Origin: Candidatus Cloacimonadota bacterium
GTDB taxonomy: Bacteria > Cloacimonadota > Cloacimonadia > Cloacimonadales > JAFGVF01
Length of the DNA: 19,872 nt
Assembly (NCBI GenBank): GCA_016938155.1
Contig: JAFGVF010000134.1
Location: 1 to 19,872 of the forward strand
Reading direction: 5' to 3'
Shown here in pieces: positions 7,525 through 15,100 of the stretch. A model generated the notes under the pieces. The model worked only from the letters and a program-made list of their open reading frames with translations, searched no databases and was not told the DNA's origin. Both the position numbers and the translations under genes were made by a program. Numbering within the stretch: the stretch's first letter is position 1; each line of letters begins with the position of its first letter.

Positions 7525-7539
7525 ATGGATTGAGAAGAA

Positions 7540-9135
7540 ATGAAAGACTATGATTATTTAGTGATCGGAAGCGGTATTGCAGGGCTAATATTTGCCTTGG
7601 AAACATCGCGATTGGGAAGAGTTGCTGTTGTAACAAAGAAAGAGATAACTGCGTGTAATACAGATTACGCTCAAGGTGGAATTGCGGCAGTTTTAAGTAC
7701 TCATGATACATTTGAAGAGCATATTAATGATACCTATATTGCCGGAGCTATGCTCGGGAAGCAGAGTGTTATCAGACAGATAATTGAGGAAGGTCCAGAG
7801 GTTATCAAATATCTGCTTGATTTAGGCACACAGTTTACAACAAATAAAGATTCCCGAAGAATGAGCATGGAAAACCTGCGGCTTACCAAAGAAGGCGGAC
7901 ATTCTCATCACAGAATAGTTTATGGGGCGGATTCCACCGGACATATGATAATGGAAGCCCTTATAAATAAATGCCTTAGTAATCCTGCCATTGATATTTA
8001 TGAACATCACATGGCGGTTGATCTTATCACTCAGCATCACATACCTCAGACAGAAGAATTTATAACTAAAATCTCCTGTTGGGGGGCTTATGTAATGGAT
8101 TGCCATACAAATCAGATAGAGATTTTCCGAGCAAAAAAGACCATGCTTGCAACCGGTGGAAGTGCCCAGGTTTATTCACATAACACAAATCCGGATGTTG
8201 CCACCGGCGATGGAGTAGCAATGGCAAAGCTTGCCGGTGCCAGGCTTGCCAATATGGAATTCGTGCAATTTCATCCCACTGCCTTTTATTCACCCGAAGG
8301 AAGTACTTTTCTTATAAGTGAAGCCCTTAGAGGTGAAGGAGCTATTCTGAGAAATCAGGATGGGGAAGATTTTATGCCTAAATACCATGAGCAGGGATGT
8401 CTTGCTCCAAGAGATATTGTCTCTCGCTCAATAGATGCCGAGATAAACAGAAGAAGTGAGAAGTATGTTTTTCTTGATGCAACCCATCTTGATGCAGAAA
8501 TGCTGAGAGAACACTTCCCTTATATAGACAGAAAATGTAGAAAATTCGGAATAGATTTTACTAAAGACCCGATACCTGTTGCCCCCGCAGCACATTACTT
8601 TTGCGGGGGAATACTGACTACCTGTGACGGTCAGACGGATATAGGAAACCTTATGGTGGCAGGTGAGGCAGCTTGCACAGGATTGCACGGGGCTAACAGA
8701 CTTGCTTCCAATTCTCTGCTTGAAGCTGCGGTTGTAGCTTTTAATGCTGCCCATAATGAAAGCATGAAAGAGGATGTAATTTTTCCTGAGATACCTGTAT
8801 GGAAAGATTTGGGCAGTTTCAATGAAACTGAGTGGGTCGTTATTTCGCATAACAGAGAAATTATAGGCAGAATAATGCAGGGATATGTTGGAATAAGACG
8901 AAGCAGACGCTTGCTCAATTATGCCAGCTCCCGACTTGATAACATCTACAACGAAATCAATAATTTCTACAATCACAACTCAGTACGGAAAGAGGTTATT
9001 GAAACAAGAAATTTAGCTATCATAGCCATTACAATTATTCGCTCAGCCCTAATGAGAAAAGAGAGTAGAGGTGCTCATTTCGTGGTTGATTATCCGGAAC
9101 AGAACGAAAACTATCGCAAAGATACGATAGTATAG
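7540..9135 (+). CDS. nadB: L-aspartate oxidase
   Basis: A 531-residue flavoprotein that oxidises L-aspartate to iminoaspartate, the first step of de novo NAD synthesis, using O2 or fumarate as acceptor. The N-terminal FAD-binding motif is VIGSGIAG (8-15); NTDYAQGGIAAV, EGGHSHHRIVY and GANRLASNSLLEA are family blocks. Residues matching the E. coli active site are present with an offset of one: H245 in QFHPT, R291 in APRDIV, H352 in AAHYFCGG and R387 in GANR; E118 in KEGGH corresponds to the catalytic glutamate. This arrangement favours aspartate oxidase over succinate dehydrogenase, as does the lack of a membrane-anchor partner gene. A GAGAAG site precedes the ATG. nadA and nadC are not in this window. 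Confidence 0.94.
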   Translation: MKDYDYLVIGSGIAGLIFALETSRLGRVAVVTKKEITACNTDYAQGGIAAVLSTHDTFEEHINDTYIAGAMLGKQSVIRQIIEEGPEVIKYLLDLGTQFTTNKDSRRMSMENLRLTKEGGHSHHRIVYGADSTGHMIMEALINKCLSNPAIDIYEHHMAVDLITQHHIPQTEEFITKISCWGAYVMDCHTNQIEIFRAKKTMLATGGSAQVYSHNTNPDVATGDGVAMAKLAGARLANMEFVQFHPTAFYSPEGSTFLISEALRGEGAILRNQDGEDFMPKYHEQGCLAPRDIVSRSIDAEINRRSEKYVFLDATHLDAEMLREHFPYIDRKCRKFGIDFTKDPIPVAPAAHYFCGGILTTCDGQTDIGNLMVAGEAACTGLHGANRLASNSLLEAAVVAFNAAHNESMKEDVIFPEIPVWKDLGSFNETEWVVISHNREIIGRIMQGYVGIRRSRRLLNYASSRLDNIYNEINNFYNHNSVRKEVIETRNLAIIAITIIRSALMRKESRGAHFVVDYPEQNENYRKDTIV

Positions 9136-9148
9136 AATAGGAGAAAAA

Positions 9149-9775
9149 TTGAGAGGATTATTCATAACTTTCGAAGGAATAGAAGGATGCGGGAAAAGCA
9201 CTCAAGTAAAACTTCTTGCTGAATGGTTGAGAGCAACAGGAAGAGAAGTCTTGTTGACTCGCGAACCGGGGGGACCGGTTATTTCAGAAGAGATACGGAG
9301 GGTTTTGCTAAATCCTGATACTCCGGAAATGCTACCTGAAACCGAGCTCTTGCTGTATATGGCAAGCAGAAGTCAACATACCGGTGAGTTGATAATCCCT
9401 GCCCTGGAATCAGGACAGGATGTAATCAGCGACAGGTATTATGATTCCACGATTGCTTATCAGGGAGCAGCAAGAAATATAGATTTGGAATGGATAAAAA
9501 GGCTGACTGATTACGCTACTTATTCTTTGAAGCCGGATATAACTTTTCTTTTGGATATCAGTGTTGAAGAAAGCACCCGAAGATTGACAGAAAGGTGCTT
9601 GGATAGAATCGAAAAAGAGAAATGTGATTTTCACCAAAAAGTCAGAGAAGGATTTCTTACCCTTGCCAATAGTGAACCGGAGAGATTTAAAGTACTTGAC
9701 GGAACAGCCCCCATAGATGTAATTTCAATTGCGATAATAAACGAAACAGAAAAATATATGAAGAGAGGTCTATAA
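9149..9775 (+). CDS. tmk: Thymidylate kinase
   Basis: A 208-residue P-loop kinase that phosphorylates dTMP to dTDP with ATP in the cytoplasm. Visible motifs are FEGIEGCGKST (8-18), REPGGP, the DRY motif at D95-Y97, and the LID segment RCLDRIEKEKCDFHQKVREGF. A P-loop lacking a basic residue with an arginine-rich LID is the bacterial (E. coli-like) arrangement. The start is TTG at 9149: AGGAG ends 5 bases before it, no ATG fits, and MRGLFITFEG is the expected N-terminus. It starts 13 bp after the nadB stop, and its TAA overlaps the next ATG by one base (TAATG), so translation of the two is probably coupled. Confidence 0.94.
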   Translation: MRGLFITFEGIEGCGKSTQVKLLAEWLRATGREVLLTREPGGPVISEEIRRVLLNPDTPEMLPETELLLYMASRSQHTGELIIPALESGQDVISDRYYDSTIAYQGAARNIDLEWIKRLTDYATYSLKPDITFLLDISVEESTRRLTERCLDRIEKEKCDFHQKVREGFLTLANSEPERFKVLDGTAPIDVISIAIINETEKYMKRGL

Positions 9776-11388
9776 TGAAAAGAGTCTTGAGAATTGTATT
9801 ATTAGTCCTAATCTGGCTTGCCGTCGGAGCTGCAAGTTTCAGAACTGCCTACCTCTATGCCCAGAATAAACAAAGTAAGGATATCTATAGCAATCTTCAC
9901 TTGTTCAATCAAGTACTGGAAAAGCTAAAGGCAAATTATGTGGATGATTTAGATAATGAAGAGCTTATAAATAATGCCATCGAAGGTATGTTCAAAGATT
10001 TAGACCCGCACACGACCTTCTTCTCTGAAGATGAATTTGAAGATTTCACGACAGGAACAAAGGGTGAATTCGGTGGTCTTGGAATCAGAATAGATAAAAA
10101 AGGTGACTACATCACAGTTGTTAGCCCGATGGAAGGCACTCCTGCTTATAAAATGGGCATTATGGCTGGAGATAAAATCATAAAGGTGGATGGAGAGAGT
10201 GTTGTCGCTGTCAGCACTGATGATGCCATTAAAAAGATGCGTGGTGATAAGGGGACAAAAGTTGTTCTCACAATATCCCGTCCGGGAGTAAAGGATCCAT
10301 TGGATTTCGAGATTATCAGAGACATTATAAAGATTCAAAGTGTTCCTTATGCCTTTAAAACAAACAGCGGTGTCGGGTACATCAAGGTTAATCAGTTCAA
10401 TGCCAATACAACCGAGGAGTTCAGAGCAGGTTTGGACGGCTTGGAAAAGGCAGGAATAAACGGATTGATAATCGATTTACGGTATAATCCAGGTGGATTG
10501 CTTTCCGAAGCTGTAAATATGGTTAATGAATTTATTGGAAAAGATAAACTTGTTGTATTCACTAAAGGCAGGGCAGAGGGAACAACCACAGAGTACAAAA
10601 CAAGATACAACAGGCAAAGAGAAGGCTATCCTGTTGTTGTCTTGATTAATGAGGCTTCTGCCAGTGCAGCAGAGATTTTTGCCGGAACAATGCAGGATTA
10701 CGACAAGGCATTAGTTCTTGGAAAACCATCCTTCGGTAAGGGATCTGTCCAACAGCTTTTCCCTCTTTCTATGGGGAAAGGGATAAAAATAACAGTGTCA
10801 CACTATTATATCCCCTCCGGAAGATGTATCCACAAGAAGATAAATGATAAAATCCTCAGAGGAAAAGAGGTCAGCGAAGAGGAAAAGAAAGAAGCTAAGA
10901 TAGAAACAGATAACGAAATCTATAAAACCCTCGTAAAACAAAGAGAAGTGCACGGTGGCGGAGGGATTAATCCCGATGTCGAACTTGAGAGAGAACCGAT
11001 AACAAACTTTGAAATTGAACTTCGCAGAAACAACATGTTTTTCAATTATGCCATTGATTATTCATTAAATAACGGCAACAAAATTACGAAAGATTATAAA
11101 GTAGATGAAAAAACATTCCAGGATTTCCTTTCTAAAGTAACAGAAAAAGGAATCAAATACACGCCTGCAGATGTAGATAGTGCTAAAACATTTATTGAGG
11201 TTTCTCTTGAAAGCGATATCCTATCAAAGAATTTTGGAACAGAAATTGCTTATCAACATAATCTGGAATTAGATAAGCAGTATCAGGAAGCAGTGAAGAT
11301 TTTAGAAAACCATCATACACTGGATGATTTGTTTGACTATGCTCTTTCCAGAAAAAAAGAGGTTTCTAATGACGGAAAACAAAATTAA
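9775..11388 (+). CDS. C-terminal processing peptidase (S41 family) with PDZ domain
   Basis: A 537-residue CtpA/Prc-type serine protease. An N-terminal hydrophobic helix (about 4-28) acts as a signal peptide or anchor, placing the enzyme in the periplasm. The PDZ domain spans about 96-180 (GGLGIRIDKKG..., GIMAGDKIIKVDGESV) and selects substrate C-termini. The catalytic dyad is Ser297 in EASASAAEIFAG and Lys322 in SFGKGSVQ, with the 25-residue spacing of E. coli Prc. Residues after ~400 form a charged helical extension beginning GGGGINPDVELE, common in the Bacteroidetes-like branch. Family members trim or degrade envelope proteins. The gene overlaps tmk by 1 bp and the response regulator by 20 bp. 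Confidence 0.9.
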   Translation: MKRVLRIVLLVLIWLAVGAASFRTAYLYAQNKQSKDIYSNLHLFNQVLEKLKANYVDDLDNEELINNAIEGMFKDLDPHTTFFSEDEFEDFTTGTKGEFGGLGIRIDKKGDYITVVSPMEGTPAYKMGIMAGDKIIKVDGESVVAVSTDDAIKKMRGDKGTKVVLTISRPGVKDPLDFEIIRDIIKIQSVPYAFKTNSGVGYIKVNQFNANTTEEFRAGLDGLEKAGINGLIIDLRYNPGGLLSEAVNMVNEFIGKDKLVVFTKGRAEGTTTEYKTRYNRQREGYPVVVLINEASASAAEIFAGTMQDYDKALVLGKPSFGKGSVQQLFPLSMGKGIKITVSHYYIPSGRCIHKKINDKILRGKEVSEEEKKEAKIETDNEIYKTLVKQREVHGGGGINPDVELEREPITNFEIELRRNNMFFNYAIDYSLNNGNKITKDYKVDEKTFQDFLSKVTEKGIKYTPADVDSAKTFIEVSLESDILSKNFGTEIAYQHNLELDKQYQEAVKILENHHTLDDLFDYALSRKKEVSNDGKQN

Positions 11389-12007
11389 TCTTCTCTCAAT
11401 GAAGATTTATGTCGCTGATGATGATCAGTTGAATTTAAAAATCCTTAAAAGGAATTTTGAAAACAATGGATTTACTGAAGTTCATCAGTATCTCAGCGGT
11501 AAAGAGTTACTTGAGGCAATTGAAAAGGAAGTTCCTGATTTAATTCTTTTAGATATTATTATGCCTGATATGGATGGTTACGAAGTACTTGAAAAAGTGA
11601 AGGATACACCTGCTTGGCACCATATTCCCGTGATAATGATTACAGGTGTGTCCGGTCCGGATGAACTGGATGCCCTCCAGATGAGTTTTGAAAAAGGTGC
11701 CATGGATTATATAACCAAACCATATCGGCAGTTAGAATTAATCTTAAGAGTCAAATCAGCCCTAACCTTAGAGAGACAGAGAAAGGAACTTCAAAACGCT
11801 CTTGAAAAAGTTAAGAAATTAGAGAATCTGCTTCCGATATGCTCCTACTGCAAGAAAATTCGCAACGATAAAGATTATTGGGAAGATGTTGAAGTTTATA
11901 TATCTGAACATACCGATACAATGTTCAGCCACAGTATCTGTCCTGATTGCTACGAACTGCATGTAAAGCCACAGCTATTGAAGAGTATAGAAGAAAACAA
12001 GGATTAA
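11369..12007 (+). CDS. Response regulator with C-terminal four-cysteine (CxxC...CPxC) domain
   Basis: This start gives 212 residues. The receiver domain is complete: acidic cluster D17-D19 in VADDDQ, phosphoacceptor D62 in LLLDII, T92 in MITG and K117 in TKPYR. A helical linker leads to a short tail, LPICSYCKKIRNDKDYW..., ending SHSICPDCYELH, with cysteines C158, C161, C191 and C194. The pattern suggests a small metal-binding or redox module and occurs on other environmental response regulators and kinases as I recall them; no function is known to me. There is no DNA-binding or enzymatic output domain. The ATG at 11369 has AGAGG about 7 bases upstream, inside the protease gene; an upstream ATG (11324) lies deep in that gene without a ribosome-binding site, and the ATG at 11399 lacks one. 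It is the last gene of the operon. Confidence 0.85.
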   Translation: MTENKINLLSMKIYVADDDQLNLKILKRNFENNGFTEVHQYLSGKELLEAIEKEVPDLILLDIIMPDMDGYEVLEKVKDTPAWHHIPVIMITGVSGPDELDALQMSFEKGAMDYITKPYRQLELILRVKSALTLERQRKELQNALEKVKKLENLLPICSYCKKIRNDKDYWEDVEVYISEHTDTMFSHSICPDCYELHVKPQLLKSIEENKD

Positions 12008-12026
12008 GCGTAATAATTATTGCTAT

Positions 12027-12043
12027 TTACAACAATGTTGTAA
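12027..12043. promoter_or_regulatory. Perfect palindrome upstream of the surface-protein promoter, possible operator
   Basis: TTACAAC-AAT-GTTGTAA is a perfect 7-bp dyad with a 3-bp centre. It is 19 bp after the response regulator stop and 41 bp before the -35 of the next gene. No T-tract follows, so it is unlikely to be a terminator. A dimeric regulator site is an inference. Confidence 0.4.
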
Positions 12044-12084
12044 CGAAAAGAATTATGTTTAGTATATACATAGGTAGAATTCAT

Positions 12085-12112
12085 TTGACAGATATGGATA
12101 TGAATAAATAAT
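12085..12112 (+). promoter_or_regulatory. Strong predicted promoter of the giant secreted protein gene
   Basis: TTGACA (12085-12090, 6/6), a 16-bp spacer and AATAAT (12107-12112, 5/6) give the best + strand promoter match in the window. It would place the transcription start near 12119, leaving a leader of about 65 bases that begins with the predicted stem-loop at 12116-12145. Confidence 0.6.
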
Positions 12113-12115
12113 AAA

Positions 12116-12145
12116 TTGCCAATGTTCGCAAAATGACATAGGCAA
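12116..12145 (+). promoter_or_regulatory. Predicted stem-loop at the 5' end of the leader mRNA
   Basis: TTGCCAATGT (12116-12125) pairs with ACATAGGCAA (12136-12145) at 9 of 10 positions around a 10-base loop. Given the predicted start site near 12119, the hairpin would lie at the extreme 5' end of the mRNA. Such terminal hairpins can slow mRNA decay, as in E. coli ompA. The ribosome-binding site AAGGAGG (about 12172-12178) lies outside it and would remain open. Confidence 0.4.
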
Positions 12146-12183
12146 CGATGTTGGTCTTTAATTATAACATATAAGGAGGAATT

Positions 12184-15100
12184 ATGACCAAGAAATTAGC
12201 AATGCTAATGCTGGTATTAACTTGTTTTATATCAGCAGTCTTTGCTGTACCTCTCAACGAAGGATTTGAGGGTACTTTCCCACCAACCGACTGGACTAAC
12301 ACGACTGTTACAGGTCACGCTTGGGTTCAGTATAATCAATTTCACACTGGTGCTTTCGCTGCCGGTTATGCAGGAACATCTGCAGGCGGAGAAGGTATCT
12401 TAATGACACCAAGATTAGATCTTACGGCAGGAACAGCTGACGCAATATCTTTCTGGTATAAACAAGCCGATTGGGCTGGAGACCAGAATGAACTTTATGT
12501 TGAGCTTTCTACTGACGGTGGAACTAATTGGATTGAATTAGCTCATCTGATGAATGCAGAAGACTTTACTCAGGTTACCTATAATCTTGAAACTTATACA
12601 CAGACAAACAATGCTTATATTCGTTTCAGAGCTTTAGATACTTGGGGATACTACACTTTGATTGATGATTTAACCGGACCAAACCTGTTTGCCGTTGATA
12701 ACGATTTGCAGGCTTTCTCAATTACAGGAAATCCAACTCCAACAACAGGTATTGCTGAAGTCTATACCGTAACAGTTAGAAATCCTGGTAATCAGTCTCA
12801 GAGTAATTACAATGTAAAACTGATGGCAGAAGGCGGGACAGAGCTTGCATCTGTACCAGGAACAGCTATAGCATCCGGAGCTAATGTTCCTTTTGCATTA
12901 TCATGGACTCCTTCAGCTACAGGTCCTATGAATATTTATGGTTATGTTGATTTCACTGCAGACTCAGCTATGGAAAATAACTCTACTGCAATGTATCCAA
13001 TCAATGTACAGGCTGCCGGTACTGCTGTTGTTAGTATTGGAGCCGGAACAGAAACTCAATACAGAAACCCATACAACTTATATTACAAAAGTAGTTTAGC
13101 ACAAGTTGTTTATCCTGCTGCTCAAATTACAGCAGGTGGATTGTTAACAGCTGTTAGTTTCCATGCTAATATCGTTTCTACAGATATTCCAGCAAATCTT
13201 CCTATCAATATCTGGATGGGCGAAACTACTCAAACAACTCTTGCAGCATTTATCCCATCGGCTCAGCTTACTCAGGTTTTCCAGGGTAATGTTACCTTTA
13301 CAGCCGGTGATGCCGATTACATGTTTACCCTTGATACTCCCTATGCTTATGGTGGAAGTAACTTGGTAATTTCAGTTGAAAGACCTCTTGATGCTGATTA
13401 TTATTCATCTTCTGATATTTGGTTCAGCACTACTTGCCCATCAGGTGAAGCTGTGTATTATCAGAGTGATACAGTTGCACCAGATCCTACTGCACCTCCG
13501 ACAGCAACTGCCATGACAGTTAAACCAAATGTAATGCTGTATTTTGCAACTGCCGGACTTGGTTCAATTACCGGTTCAGTTATGGACAACTCCAGTAATC
13601 CTATTGCCGGAGCAGCACTTAACATAGTAGGTGAGAACTTCAATGCAACATCAGCTGCTGATGGTTCTTACAGCTTCCCCTTTGTTCCTGCAGGAACTTA
13701 TTCCATACTTGTAACAAAGCACGGTTATGCTGATGTTCAGACTGACAACATTGTTGTAACTGAAGATATGGCAACAACAGCTGATTTCACTATGACAATG
13801 CTGCCTATGGTAGATTTAACAGGACAGATTCTTGCATCTGATACAGCTGCAGGTATTATGGGACATATAGAGTTAACCGGATTTGAAAACTATTCAGCTG
13901 ATACTGATGCTTCCGGTTTCTTTACAATTCCTGTTTTTGCCAACCAGGTTTATCAGGGTGTGGCATCTGCTGATGGTTATGTTTCAGCACAATTCACAGC
14001 TACTGTTGGAAATACTGACCTTGATTTAGGCACAATTACAGTTACAGAAATCGCTTTCCCAGCAAGCAATGTTGTTGCTGAAGTTGTTGCTAATAATGCC
14101 CAGGTCACTTGGAATCCTGCATTCCAGGGTGGCGGTGGAACAGGATTTGCAACCGGATTTGAGAATGAATTCCCTCCAAACGGTTGGTCTGTTATCATTA
14201 CTGAATCAACTGATGAACATCACTTCCAGCAATTCGGAACAGTTGCATACACACCTCCGGTTGTTCCAAGTGAAGGTGCATTCCAGACTGGTGTTAAATG
14301 GTCTTATGATGAACAGGATGAATGGCTTATTACACCTGAGTTTGCATGCCCGGGAATGGCTCAATTAGTATTTGATTTCTATGGACATTATGGCTCAACA
14401 AATGCTGACCATTATGAAGTTAAAGTATCTACTAACGGTGGAACAAATTGGACAGTCCTTTGGGACGCTTCTTTACTTCCTGAGGGAGATAACAACTACA
14501 CTGCTCCTGTAAGTATTGATTTAAATGCTTATGCAGGTCAGGATATTCAAATTGCTTGGAACTTCTATGACGGTCCAACAAATGACGGGCTTTGGTATTC
14601 AACTTTCATCGATAATGTTGTGGTTGGAAGTGCTACAGAAAGAGTTCAGTTTGCAAGTAATGATTTTACTCATATGAGCAAAGCAACTTCTTCTACTTCT
14701 ACTCTCAATGATTCCGGTAGAAGATATAAGAATGCCTTTGAACCGATTCACCCGATTGTTACAAACCATACTGAAAGAACACTGAACGATTACACAATTT
14801 ATCGTCTGAACTTCGGTGATGAAGGCAATATGACTCTTTGGACTCAACTTGCCACAATCACTGATACAACATATACTGACACAAACTGGAGTACTTTACA
14901 ATCTGGTACTTATGAATATGCAGTTGTTGCTAATTATACAAATGGTGTAGCTTCAACTCCTGCCTTCTCGAACTGGCTTGCAAATGGTATGACAGGTAGC
15001 TTAGCAGTTACTGTAACTACCAATGTTGGTACTATTCCTGTAGGTGCAACTGTTACTATTACAAGTCAAACAACTGATCCAAGTGGAAACTATCCTACTT

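Noticed and set aside
8428..8976. Minus-strand 182-codon frame inside nadB
   Set aside because: It is entirely antisense to nadB, which has all its catalytic residues; the translation shows no recognisable domain.
11324..11368. Longer N-terminus for the response regulator
   Set aside because: It would add 15 residues deep inside the protease gene with no ribosome-binding site; AGAGG supports the ATG at 11369.
12184..12246. Lipoprotein signal (Cys14) in the giant secreted protein
   Set aside because: The residues before the cysteine (VLTC) do not fit a lipobox, and the hydrophobic core continues past it to a normal signal peptidase I site after residue 21.
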